This document shows positions 26,201-35,738 of a DNA stretch of 64,000 nt, piece after piece (positions within the stretch are counted from its first letter, which is position 1; each line of letters starts with the position of its first letter). Both the position numbers and the translations under genes were made by a program. A model generated the notes under the pieces. That model saw only the letters and a list, made by a program, of their open reading frames with translations, did not search any database and had not been told where the DNA came from. Origin of the DNA: JBCCOW01 sp039025855 (GTDB lineage: Bacteria; Planctomycetota; Phycisphaerae; Phycisphaerales; Phycisphaeraceae); the NCBI GenBank assembly GCA_039025855.1, contig JBCCNL010000001.1, forward strand, positions 174,214 through 238,213, written 5' to 3'.

Positions 26201-26438
26201 AACATTCTGCCACGACGGGGCCACGCTGTCAACAGCATTTCATGCATGGGCGAAAGTTTCTTCAGCAGGTGCGGCGAGCGGTGCCGTCAGGGGTGAGTCA
26301 GCCCGGTTGAGCCTCAGCCAAATGAGATCGATGATTAAAGGGGTGAACTACTGAAGGTTGACCCAGAGGGCCAGAAAAACAAAAAAACTAGACGGTCACA
26401 ACAGGGGGAACACGTTTTGAAGCGGTTTACAGTGTACC
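26201..26438. other. Intergenic stretch without a gene
   Basis: Together with the operator and leader to its left this makes a 403-base gap. I find no credible reading frame, strong hairpin or repeat here. It is AT-richer around 26370-26400 (runs of A) and probably only separates the upstream sulfatase's 3' end from the PEP-CTERM promoter. Confidence 0.4.
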
Positions 26439-28328
26439 TCAATCCGCCTGCCCGACACGGATCGGGGTGGGCTCCACGTAAGGCAGTTCGAGCTTTCGGT
26501 CGTGGCCGCCGAACTTGGGGGCGACCCCCTCAAGCCGGAAGACCTTGCCCATCAATCCGTTACGCCAATCGACCTCGATCCGCCCGTCGCGGATCACCGC
26601 GTCTTCCAGCTTGTTCCGCATGGCCGTGACAACCCCGGCATAGCGCAGGTCGAACGCGAGGTTCTGCGTCTCGCCCGGGTCGATCCGGAGGTCGAAGAAC
26701 ATCGGCTCGACCTCTTCGAGCGTCTTGTCCAGCGGCCAGTCCATGTCGTCGCCGGCGGTGCGGGTCGGGTTGACCTTCATGGAGAACGCATACTCCTTTG
26801 TGCGGATCGACGCCCTCGGCCCGGACACCCACCAGCCCTCCGCCAACACGTAGTCCCGGCTCGCCTCTCCCGACATGACCTTCGCGAGGTCCAGCCCATC
26901 GAGGTGATCGAACTCCGGCCCGGTCGTGTCGATCCCCGCCGCGGCATAGAACGTCGGAGCCATATCCACGAACTCCACCAGACCATCCACCACCTTGCCG
27001 GCCGGCCATGCTTCCTTGTCCGACGAAACGACCACGATCGGGTTGTTCAGGTCCAGGGCGTAGAACAGGAACTTCGAGACCATGCCATGCTCGTTGAGGC
27101 GCCAGCCGTGGTCGCCGCAGACGTAGAGGATCATCCAAGGCTGGTTATTGGCTTCCGAGTAGGCCTTGAATGCATCCACCGCCTCGCCGACAAGCGCGTC
27201 GCCATACGCACAGAAGGCGTAGTAGTCGCGGATCATCTGGAGCTTCTCCGCGTCCGTGAAATGGTCCGATTGCTTGGTCTGAAACACCCGCTTCATCGTG
27301 GGCGGGAACGACTCGATCTCGCCAGGCGCAGGCCCGGGGATGTTGTAGTCGCGCTCCATGAACTGCTCCCGGAACGACGCGGGCGGGACGACCGGCGTGT
27401 GCGGGAAATCGAAGCCCAGGTGGAGGAACTGCGGCTTGCTTGGGTCGGCCCCCGTAAGCGTCGCGCCCCACTTGGTTTCGTAGGTCTGGTTCGGGCTGCT
27501 CAGGTATTGCTTGAGCTGCCGGACGTGGTAGCCGTCGCGGGTGAAGCCGGCGGACCGGCTGCTGACCCCTGCCAAGACCATATTGCCATACGGCGTCTCC
27601 TCGCCGGGCTTGTAGTGGGGCATCATGTCGAGCCGCTCGAACGCCGCCTTGGCGATCGCGAGGTCTTCGGGCGACATCTCGCCCTTGCTGGGGTTGAAGA
27701 ACACGACGTGTTCGCCGTCGTCGAAAAACAGGTGCAGGTTGTGGCCGCGGGGCTCGCGCTGCCAGACCGGCTCGTTGATCCAGTCGGTGTGGCCGACGAG
27801 CCCGGGGTCGCGGACGCTGCCGAGGTCCTGCTGGTAGTAGGTGTTCTTCCAGTTCACGCCGCTGCCGTTCCACTGGATCGTGCGTTCGCCGAGCTTGCCC
27901 GAGCGGGCCGTCTGGTAGCCGGCCGCCGCAAGGTTCTGCGGGATGCTGGGCCGGTAGATGTCTTTGTTGTTCGCGTGGTGCAGCTCGAAGCCGTAGACCC
28001 CGCGACGGTGCGGGTATCGGCCCGAGTGCATCACCGATCGGCTCGGGGCACACGCGGGGCTCTGGTTGTAGGCATTGATAAACGTCACGCCTTCCGCGAC
28101 CAGTCGGTCCACGTTCGGCGAGCTGACGTAGCCCAGCGCGCTCTCAGATTTGCCGGTGCGGATCTGATTGAACGCCGCGATGGAGTCGGCCCGCTGGTCG
28201 TCGGTGATGATCCAGAGGATGTTGGGCTGCTGCGGCGGTTCGGCCTGCGTGTGGCCCGCAAAAGCCAAGCCCAGGCTGTAGGCGAAGAGGGTGAAGACCG
28301 GGAGATAGCGTCGGGGGTTGCAGGGCAT
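26439..28328 (-). CDS. Secreted sulfatase (S1 family)
   Basis: 629 residues from ATG 28328; the open frame runs further upstream, but a signal peptide (LPVFTLFAYSLGLAFAGHTQA's hydrophobic core) begins only here. The fold starts with ILWIITDDQ, and C93 in CAPSR is the residue to be converted to formylglycine. YVCGDHGWRLNEHG carries later metal ligands. It closely resembles the sulfatases at 30378 and 32278 (same ADSIAAFNQI and LGYV.SPN.D elements), so the three look like duplicates that may differ in which sulfate ester they remove. Confidence 0.87.
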   Translation of the reverse strand: MPCNPRRYLPVFTLFAYSLGLAFAGHTQAEPPQQPNILWIITDDQRADSIAAFNQIRTGKSESALGYVSSPNVDRLVAEGVTFINAYNQSPACAPSRSVMHSGRYPHRRGVYGFELHHANNKDIYRPSIPQNLAAAGYQTARSGKLGERTIQWNGSGVNWKNTYYQQDLGSVRDPGLVGHTDWINEPVWQREPRGHNLHLFFDDGEHVVFFNPSKGEMSPEDLAIAKAAFERLDMMPHYKPGEETPYGNMVLAGVSSRSAGFTRDGYHVRQLKQYLSSPNQTYETKWGATLTGADPSKPQFLHLGFDFPHTPVVPPASFREQFMERDYNIPGPAPGEIESFPPTMKRVFQTKQSDHFTDAEKLQMIRDYYAFCAYGDALVGEAVDAFKAYSEANNQPWMILYVCGDHGWRLNEHGMVSKFLFYALDLNNPIVVVSSDKEAWPAGKVVDGLVEFVDMAPTFYAAAGIDTTGPEFDHLDGLDLAKVMSGEASRDYVLAEGWWVSGPRASIRTKEYAFSMKVNPTRTAGDDMDWPLDKTLEEVEPMFFDLRIDPGETQNLAFDLRYAGVVTAMRNKLEDAVIRDGRIEVDWRNGLMGKVFRLEGVAPKFGGHDRKLELPYVEPTPIRVGQAD

Positions 28329-28427
28329 CGAAAGAAAGTCTCGGGAGAAGGTTCGCGTGGGTCGGCGGAGCGTGTGGAGGAGACAGGCCAACCCGGGGAA
28401 GGGGAGAGAGCTGGCCCGCCCGGCCAA

Positions 28428-28444
28428 TTGTTCACAGTATACAA
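28428..28444. promoter_or_regulatory. Overlapping candidate operators before sulfatase
   Basis: TTGTTCACAG (28428-28437, one mismatch) overlaps CAGTATACAA (28435-28444, two mismatches). They lie about 100 bases upstream of the sulfatase start at 28328. Confidence 0.4.
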
Positions 28445-28484
28445 ATCAAGGCTGCAGACCCAACCACCGATCGCCCCGCCCACA

Positions 28485-30262
28485 TCACACCGCCGAGGCA
28501 TACAGGTAGTACGCCCCCCACTCCGTGCCCTCGGCATCCGCCAACCGCGTCGTCACCCGGCAACGCCCCGCGGGCAGCTCGCAGGCATGCGTGACGTGAT
28601 GTGCATCGGCCGCGACACCGACCGTCTCATCGAAGTGCACAGCCCCCTCGGCGTCGTCCGTGATCGTCAGCGTCGCCGACACGATCGGCAGCGCCACCCC
28701 TTCGGGCCGATCGCTCACGTGCGGCACCCCCGTCCTGGCCGGCACACCCCCAGCAATCGGGGCGTCCGCCTCCCTCGGCCAACGCCGCATCTCAAACGCG
28801 TAACGCCCCGCTTCCAGCACTTCGATCAGCCAGTACCCGTTCTGCTCGACACCCAGCCGGCAGTGGTTCTGGTCGTACACCCCCGTCGGCTGGGTCGTCC
28901 CATGCCACGCGTGCGCGGTCATCATGACGTCGGTGTCACCACGTCCAAGATAGAACGGCCAGACCTGCTCGAACGCCGTATCCAACCCCGCCCACCAATC
29001 CTCGTACACCGCCATCAGCCGCTCCGCGACCTCGAGATGCTCATCAATCACGTTGCGTCGCTGCCCCGGATCGTCACCCGCTGCAGTCAGCTCCCGCCGA
29101 CCCGGACCCCACGACTTGGTCTGCACCAACCGCCAGTCCGCGGTCAGCACCTCGAAGTCCTTGTACTTCTCCGGGTTGTCCCGCTGCTGGTTGTGCACGA
29201 CAAGCGTGCGGCCCGCGAGCCCGTCGTCCATGCCACCCGCTAGGCGATGCCCAAGGTCACGCCCGTCGCTCGGCCCGTGCTCCAGCCCACACGCGCCCGC
29301 CAGCGTCGGCAGCAGATCGAAGTGGGCCGTGAGCTCGTCCACATCCCGACCGCCCCGCCACCCCCCCGCCGGCCAATGCATCAGGCACAGGTTGCGGTGC
29401 CCACCATCCGTCGCCCAGCACTTCTTTCCCCGCATCCCCGCGTTGTAGCCCTCATCGACATGGCCCTCGTGATCGACCGTCGCACCGCAGGATGTGCCGT
29501 TGTCGCCCATGTACAGCACGATCGTGTTGTCCGCGACGCCCAGCGTCTCGAGGTGCTCCCGCATCCGCCCGACGTTCTCATCCAGGTTCGCAATCATCCC
29601 AAAGAACCGGGCCCGCTCCTCCGGCACGCCCTGCTCGAGGTATGGCTCCACATACCGCGCATGCACATCAAACGGCGAGTGCGGCGCGTTCGTCGCGAGA
29701 TAACAAAAGAACGGCAAACCCCGCTCGACACTGCTTTCAATAAAGCCCGACGCCTCTCGGAACCAGACGTCCGTGCAATACTCATCCTCGAACCGCTCGG
29801 GCACGCCGTTCCGTTGAAACACCGCATTGAAGTAGTCGTTGTTCCAATGGTCGGGCATCTCGCCGATGACCCCCCCCCGTGATACAGCGCCTCGTCGAAG
29901 CCGCGGTCGTTCGGTAAATAGCGGGCCGAGTCGCCGAGGTGCCACTTGCCAAACATCCCCGTGCGATACCCCGCCCCCCGGAACGCGTCGGCCATCGTCG
30001 GCATCTCACGGTTCAGAAAGTACCGCCCCGTCAGTGTGCTCCACACCCCCGCCCGCGCCGAGTAGCACCCCGTCATCAGCGCCGCCCGGCTCGGGGCACA
30101 CATCGGGTCCAGATGGAACTGCTGCAGACGGACCGCGTCGTCGTGCAGCTGATCCAGCGCCGGCGTTTTCAGCCACGGATTCCCCGTGCAGCCGAAGTCC
30201 CCGTAGCCCTGGTCGTCGGTGATGATCAGCAGAACATTCGGGCGATCCATGACAGCATCCAT
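28485..30262 (-). pseudogene. Sulfatase gene with frameshift in a nine-G run
   Basis: The first part (from ATG 30262 or 30250) reads NVLLIITDDQGYGDFGC, C55 in CAPSR and FGKWHLGD, then leaves frame after LYHGGG. The second part, in another frame, continues as VIGEMPDHWNNDYFN through YMGDNGT to 28485. The switch falls in a run of nine C on the plus strand (29870-29878); ten would restore one frame of about 592 residues with the usual HGGG-VIG passage. It may be a true mutation, slipped-strand variation or a sequencing error. No signal peptide is seen, unlike the neighbouring sulfatases, so the intact protein would be cytoplasmic and could act on imported oligosaccharides. Confidence 0.82.
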
Positions 30263-30294
30263 TCACGGAGAGAGCACTGGGTTTAAACCAGATA

Positions 30295-30304
30295 TTGCAT
30301 ACAT
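30295..30304. promoter_or_regulatory. Candidate operator (TTGCATACAT) in divergent sulfatase promoter
   Basis: Two mismatches to TTGTATACAA, but it sits midway between the divergent sulfatases starting at 30262 and 30378, the position expected for a shared operator. Confidence 0.4.
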
Positions 30305-30377
30305 TATGCTTTAGGGCCGCAGGTCAGTACCCCCGCATCCTCCTCTCCGATCTGCGTCTTTGCAGGAACCCCACCCC

Positions 30378-32240
30378 ATGCGAACCCTCACCGCACTCAT
30401 GCCGCTGTTGCTCGGCCTCACCCTCCCCGCAATCACCCCCGCGCACGCCGACAACACCCAGCCCAACATCCTCTGGATCGTCACCGACGACCAACGCCCC
30501 GACTCCATCCAGGCCTACAACCGCGCCGTTTACGGCACCGACCACAGCCCCCTCGGCTACGTCGAGTCACCAACCGCCGACAAGCTCGCCGCCCAGGGCA
30601 CCCTCTTCGTCAACGCCTTCAACAACGCCCCCGCCTGCGGCCCCTCACGCGGCTCCTTCCACGCCGGGCGTTACCCCTTCCGCCACGGCCACTACGCCTT
30701 CGAGCTCACCCACCAGGCCCCCGACTTCGTCCGGCCCACCGTCACCCAGTTCCTCCGCCGAGACTACGGCTACACCGCCGCCACCTTCGGCAAGGCCGAC
30801 AGCTACATCTATCGCTGGGGGCCCGGCCAGGGCTTCCACGACCCGGGCAAGTGGGACCACCGCGTCCACTTCAAGAACGACCTCCAGAAGCAAGGCCTCG
30901 GCGACCTCTTCGCCAACACCGCCTACACCAAAGACTGGAAGAAGCTCGGCGTCGCCGAGTGGGCTCACTACCCCGACGGCCGCGTCAAACAGCACTTCTT
31001 CTCCCGCACCGACGGCCCGGTCACCGATGACGATCGCCGTATCCGCAAGGAGATCGAAGACGAGTTCGACATCCTCCGCTCCTACACCCGCTTCAACAAG
31101 AACCTCATCCTCGGCGGCGTCAACCCGATGCCCGCCCACGAAACCGTCGACGCGCGCGTCGTCCGAGAGTTCAAGAACTACCTCGATAACGCTGGCGGCC
31201 TCTTCGAAACCCTCTGGGGTGAGTCCGCGGTCGGCCCCGACCCCGACCGGCCGCTGCTCATGCACCTGGGCTTCCACCTCCCGCACACGCCCGTGCTGCC
31301 GCCGAAGTCCGTGCGTGACAGGTTCCAGAAGCAGACCTACAAGGTCCCCAAGTTCAGCCTCGAGGAGGTCGACGCGATGCCCGCGCAGCTCAAGCGGATG
31401 TACAACGCGATGACCGCGAACGACTACACCGATGCCGAGAAGCAGCAGGCCATCCAGGACTACTACGCCTTCTGCGCCCACGGCGATGCGCTCCTCGCCG
31501 ACGCCGTCGAAGCCTTCACCACCTACAGCGAAAAGCAGGGCCGGCCCTGGCTCATCGTCTACGCCGTCGGCGACCACGGCTGGCACCTCGGCGAGCAGGG
31601 CATCATGGCCAAGTTCGGCCCCTGGCAGCAGTCCGTCGGTAACGCCATCATCCTCGTGTCGTCCAACAAAGACCTCGTCCCCGCCGGCAAGGTCCACCGC
31701 GGCATCGTCGAGTACGTCGACCTCGCCCCCACCATCCTCAAGGCCGCCGGTGCCGACCTCACCGACCCCACCAAGTACCAACACCTCGACGGCGTCGACC
31801 TCGCCGATACCCTCCACGGCAACGTCGACCCCCGCGACTACGCCCTCGGCGAGATGAGCCTCGTCATCGGCCACCGCGCCTACCTCCACACCGACCGCTT
31901 CCGCTTCTCTATGAAGACCCGCCCCTTCCCCGGCCGAATCCCCGCCGACCAGATCGGCCAGAACCTCAATTGGGCCCTCAACGCCCCGGTCGAGAAGGTC
32001 GACCTCGCCCTCTACGACCTCAAGCACGACCCCCTCGAACGCCACAACGTCGCCAACGACCCCGAATACCAGGCCCTCGCCGCGTTCCTCCGCGACAAGC
32101 TCGGGCGCATCGTCCTTGGCGACGGCCGGGTCGAAGTCGATTGGTCAAAAGCCAACACCTTCCGCATCAGCAACTTCGCCGAGGGCGCGGACGACAAGGT
32201 TCTCGACATCCCCGACAGCATCATGCCCGACCGCGACTAA
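30378..32240 (+). CDS. Secreted sulfatase (S1 family)
   Basis: 620 residues from ATG 30378; AGGA lies ten bases upstream and a signal peptide (LMPLLLGLTLPAITPAHA) starts here. C87 in CGPSR is the modification site, with ILWIVTDDQ before it and YAVGDHGWHLGEQG after. It forms a tandem pair with the sulfatase at 32278 (37 bases apart) and is divergent from the frameshifted one. Gly after the Cys is less common than Ser, Thr or Ala but compatible with conversion. The expected site of action is the periplasm or cell surface. Confidence 0.88.
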   Translation: MRTLTALMPLLLGLTLPAITPAHADNTQPNILWIVTDDQRPDSIQAYNRAVYGTDHSPLGYVESPTADKLAAQGTLFVNAFNNAPACGPSRGSFHAGRYPFRHGHYAFELTHQAPDFVRPTVTQFLRRDYGYTAATFGKADSYIYRWGPGQGFHDPGKWDHRVHFKNDLQKQGLGDLFANTAYTKDWKKLGVAEWAHYPDGRVKQHFFSRTDGPVTDDDRRIRKEIEDEFDILRSYTRFNKNLILGGVNPMPAHETVDARVVREFKNYLDNAGGLFETLWGESAVGPDPDRPLLMHLGFHLPHTPVLPPKSVRDRFQKQTYKVPKFSLEEVDAMPAQLKRMYNAMTANDYTDAEKQQAIQDYYAFCAHGDALLADAVEAFTTYSEKQGRPWLIVYAVGDHGWHLGEQGIMAKFGPWQQSVGNAIILVSSNKDLVPAGKVHRGIVEYVDLAPTILKAAGADLTDPTKYQHLDGVDLADTLHGNVDPRDYALGEMSLVIGHRAYLHTDRFRFSMKTRPFPGRIPADQIGQNLNWALNAPVEKVDLALYDLKHDPLERHNVANDPEYQALAAFLRDKLGRIVLGDGRVEVDWSKANTFRISNFAEGADDKVLDIPDSIMPDRD

Positions 32241-32277
32241 CGCCCCGCTTCCGCTCCCCTCCTGCCCCGAGTGCAAC

Positions 32278-34125
32278 ATGCGCAAACACCTCACGCTACT
32301 GGTCCTGGCCGTCCTCCTCTCGCCCATGGCGGCAATCGCTCAAGCAAGCGTCAAGCCCAACATCCTGTACATCATCACCGACGACCAGCGCTACGACTCC
32401 ATCCAGGCGTTCAACCGCATCCTCCATGGTCGAGACCACAGCGCCCTCGGCTACGTCGAGTCGCCCAACGTCGACCGCCTCGCCGCGATGGGCACCACCT
32501 TCATCAACGCCTACTCCCACGCCCAGGGCTGCGCCCCTTCACGCGCCTCCATCCACTACGGGCGCTACCCCCACCGCTCCGGCCTCTACGAGTTCGAGTA
32601 CCACAACAACACGCTGCCCCACTGGCGCCGGTCGATGCCCGAAGTCATGGCCGACCTCGGCTATCAAACCTTCCACGTCGGCAAGCTCGGTGTCCGTATC
32701 CGCACGCTCAACGCCCAAGGCAAGGTCCGCCCCTTCGCGCTCTACCAAAACAGCATCAGCTTCAAAAAGATGTGGAACGAGGGCCTTTCCGACTGGACCA
32801 AGGGCACCGTCAAAGAGATCAACGGCGTCACACTCCCGCGCCCCGTCGAAAACGTCGTCACCCTCTGGACCCCCGACGGCCCCGTGTACACCGGCTCAGG
32901 CCTGAACAACATCCCCGGCTTCGAGGACATGAGCCGGCGGGTCGACGAGAAATACGACCTCATCCGACCCTATCCGCCCGGCACCCACCCACCCCCCGGC
33001 CACCGGCCCACCATCTACGGCGGCGTCAGCCCCCAGCCCGCGCACCTCACCCGCGACGCCCGCTACACCACCGAGCTCACCCGTTTCCTCGAAAACCCCG
33101 GCGAAAAACTCACCATCGGCTCGCAGACCTACACCGGTGTCGACACCTCGCGACCGCTCTTCGCCCACCTCGGCTTCGACTTCCCCCACACGCCCGTCCT
33201 GCCGCCGCAGTCCTACCGCGAGCGCTTCCAAAAAATCACCTACAAGATCCCGGTCAAAGACCCCGACTCCATCGCCAAGCTCCCATCCCAGCTCAAAAAC
33301 TTCGTCGAGAAGCGAAACCCCACCGATCACTTCACCGATGCCGAGAAACAGCAGATGGTGCAGGACTACTTCGCGTTCTGCGCCTTCGGCGACGAGCTCG
33401 TGGGTCAAGCCGCCGACGACTTCATCGCTTTTAGCGAGTCGCGCGGCGAGCCTTGGATGATCGTCTACGTCTGCGGCGACCACGGCTGGAAGCTCAACGA
33501 GCACGGCTCGTCCTCGAAGTTCACGCCATGGAAATGGGACGCGCTCAACCCGATCATCGTCGTCTCTTCTGACAAGCAGAAGTTCCCGGCCGGGAAGGTC
33601 GTCACCGACTTCGCCGAGTTCGTCGACATCATGCCCACGGTGATCGCCGCCGGCGGGGCGGACCTGTCCACATCTGAGTTCGACTTCCTCGATGGCTACG
33701 ACCTGGCCAAGGTGACGTCCGGAGAGCTGCCGCCACGCCCCTACATCATCGGCGAGAGCCACGCCGTCACCGGCCCCCGCGCCACCCTCCGCACCAAGGA
33801 CTTCATGTTCTCGATCAAGTCGCGGCCCAACAAGAAGCGGGGCGAGAACTTCGCGTGGGCGCTCAACGCCAGCTATGCAGAGCTCGAGCCCGTGCTCTAC
33901 GACATCAGGACCGACCCCGACGAGCTCAACAACCTCGCCCACGACCCGCGATACGAAGAGGTCGCCAGCATCCTCAAGACCAAGCTGATCGACATCGTCC
34001 TCGGCGACGGCCGCGTCGAGGTGAACTGGGAGAAGTGGGGCACCGGGACCGAGTTCTTCATCAGCAACTTCGCCGAAGGTTCGGACGACAAGACGCTCGA
34101 CATCCCCGCCGAAGTCATGCCTTAA
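32278..34125 (+). CDS. Secreted sulfatase (S1 family)
   Basis: 615 residues from ATG 32278, where a signal peptide (MRKHLTLLVLAVLLSPMAAIA) begins; the open frame upstream lies inside the previous gene. C85 in CAPSR is the residue converted to formylglycine. ILYIITDDQ and YVCGDHGWKLNEHG supply metal ligands. It is closest in sequence to the 30378 and 26439 enzymes (DDQRYDSIQAFNR, LGYVESPNVDRLA). It ends the sulfatase block, 152 bases before the ABC importer genes. Confidence 0.88.
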   Translation: MRKHLTLLVLAVLLSPMAAIAQASVKPNILYIITDDQRYDSIQAFNRILHGRDHSALGYVESPNVDRLAAMGTTFINAYSHAQGCAPSRASIHYGRYPHRSGLYEFEYHNNTLPHWRRSMPEVMADLGYQTFHVGKLGVRIRTLNAQGKVRPFALYQNSISFKKMWNEGLSDWTKGTVKEINGVTLPRPVENVVTLWTPDGPVYTGSGLNNIPGFEDMSRRVDEKYDLIRPYPPGTHPPPGHRPTIYGGVSPQPAHLTRDARYTTELTRFLENPGEKLTIGSQTYTGVDTSRPLFAHLGFDFPHTPVLPPQSYRERFQKITYKIPVKDPDSIAKLPSQLKNFVEKRNPTDHFTDAEKQQMVQDYFAFCAFGDELVGQAADDFIAFSESRGEPWMIVYVCGDHGWKLNEHGSSSKFTPWKWDALNPIIVVSSDKQKFPAGKVVTDFAEFVDIMPTVIAAGGADLSTSEFDFLDGYDLAKVTSGELPPRPYIIGESHAVTGPRATLRTKDFMFSIKSRPNKKRGENFAWALNASYAELEPVLYDIRTDPDELNNLAHDPRYEEVASILKTKLIDIVLGDGRVEVNWEKWGTGTEFFISNFAEGSDDKTLDIPAEVMP

Positions 34126-34277
34126 CCGGCTACGCCAACGCCGACACATGCAGCATCCAGACCACCGCACCGGACCAACGTGTCCAGTCGGATTCCGTGC
34201 TGCGCACCCAGCATCTTGAATTACAATGCAGGTCCACTCCACCGGTCTCTCTGCCCGTTCGTTTCAGGTCTGGTTTC

Positions 34278-35738
34278 TTGTCCGACGCCGCTTCCCAAAG
34301 CCCCGATCCCCCACGCGCCCGCCCCCAGCTGTTCGAGACACTCTCGATCGGCGGCATCACCATCATCACGCTCGCCATCGTCTCCACCATCGCCACCGCG
34401 GTCTGGCCAATCCCCGAGCGGTCCGGCCTCGAGTTCTGGACCTTCGCCCGCAACCACCAGGTGCTCTACGAGGAAATCGCTTCGTCGGACACCAACGCCG
34501 ACGGTGCGGCCACGCCCGAGATCGACTTCCAGGTCATCGACTACGCCGCCCTGCAACGCCGCATGCTCTCCGGGTTCTGGTCCGGCACCCCCCTGCCCGA
34601 CCTGGTCGAGATCGAACGCAACGCCTTCCCGCAGTACATGGCCGGACCCATCGACGAGGTCGGCTTCATCGACCTCAAGCCCCTGCTCGAGGCCGAGGGC
34701 CTCCTCGACGGGATCAACGGCCCGTCGTTCTCGCCCTGGTCCCGCGACGGCCGGATCTTCGGCCTGCCCCACGACATCCACCCCGTGCTGCTCTGCTACC
34801 GCGAAGACCTCGTCGACCTCGTCGGCATCGACATGCCCTCCATCGAAACCTGGGACGACTTCACCCGCGAGATGAAGAAGCTGGTCGTGGACCTCGACGG
34901 CGACGGCACACCCGACCGCTACCCGATCAACCTCTGGTACACCCAGATGGGCCAGATCGAGGCCCTCATGCTCCAGGCCGGCGGCGGCACTTTCGACACG
35001 GACGGCCAACCGCTCATCGCTTCACCCGCCAACGCCCGTGTGCTCGCCCAGAGCGTCGCCTGGATGGTCGGCCCCGACCGCATCGCCATCGACGCCCCCA
35101 ACTTCGACGCCAACGGCTACCAGCTCAAGCTCGACGGCCGCGTCGTCTGCGAGATCATGCCCGACTGGCTCGCCGGCGTGTACAAGCTCGACCTGCCCCG
35201 GCTCAGCGGCAAGCTCCGGCTCATGCCCCTGCCCGCCTGGGACCCCGGCGGAAAACGCACCACCGTCATGGGCGGCACCATGCTCGGCATCCCCAAAGCC
35301 ACGGACGACTTCGACAACGCCTGGATCGCCGCCAAACAGCTCTACCTCTCTGAAGACCTCGCCGAACGCCTCTTCGTCACCAACCACATCATCTCGCCGG
35401 TCCGCCGGTTCTGGGGCCTGCCCTTCTACCACCAGCCCGACCCGTTCTTCAGCGGTCAACGCAGCGGCACCGCCTTCCTCGATCAGGCCCGCGACGTCCC
35501 GATCCGCACGTCCCACCCGTTCCACCAGATGGCCCTCAACCGCATCGGTGACGCCCTGACCAGTCTCTACAAAGAGGCCGCCGACGGCGAGATCGTCCCG
35601 ATCGATCAGATCAATGCCGACACCCTCCGCCCCCGCGCGGAGCAGCTGCTCGCCGAGGCCCAGGCCCTGGTCGAAGCCGAGATGGCCCGCAACGTCTTTG
35701 TCGGGACACAAGCCGGCGAGAGGGGCGGCGATGAGTAA
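34278..35738 (+). CDS. Sugar ABC transporter substrate-binding protein, membrane-anchored
   Basis: 486 residues from a TTG at 34278 preceded by CAGGTCTGG; no ATG fits before the conserved part. One transmembrane helix (ITIITLAIVSTIATAVWPI, about residues 22-40) anchors the protein instead of a lipobox Cys. The rest is a cluster-B type solute-binding fold (LEFWTFARNHQ, VDYAALQRRM-like, DLVEIERNAFPQYM, GLPHDIHPVLLCYRED). D205 begins DLDGDGTPD, a calcium-loop-like motif. It overlaps the first permease gene by eight bases. The substrate is probably an oligosaccharide from the galactan, judged only by location. Confidence 0.85.
   Translation: MSDAASQSPDPPRARPQLFETLSIGGITIITLAIVSTIATAVWPIPERSGLEFWTFARNHQVLYEEIASSDTNADGAATPEIDFQVIDYAALQRRMLSGFWSGTPLPDLVEIERNAFPQYMAGPIDEVGFIDLKPLLEAEGLLDGINGPSFSPWSRDGRIFGLPHDIHPVLLCYREDLVDLVGIDMPSIETWDDFTREMKKLVVDLDGDGTPDRYPINLWYTQMGQIEALMLQAGGGTFDTDGQPLIASPANARVLAQSVAWMVGPDRIAIDAPNFDANGYQLKLDGRVVCEIMPDWLAGVYKLDLPRLSGKLRLMPLPAWDPGGKRTTVMGGTMLGIPKATDDFDNAWIAAKQLYLSEDLAERLFVTNHIISPVRRFWGLPFYHQPDPFFSGQRSGTAFLDQARDVPIRTSHPFHQMALNRIGDALTSLYKEAADGEIVPIDQINADTLRPRAEQLLAEAQALVEAEMARNVFVGTQAGERGGDE

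Noticed and set aside
34215..34226. TTGAATTACAAT before the binding protein gene as another operator
   Set aside because: Half-sites resemble TTGT/ACAA, but the spacing is three bases and one half has a mismatch, so it does not fit the series.
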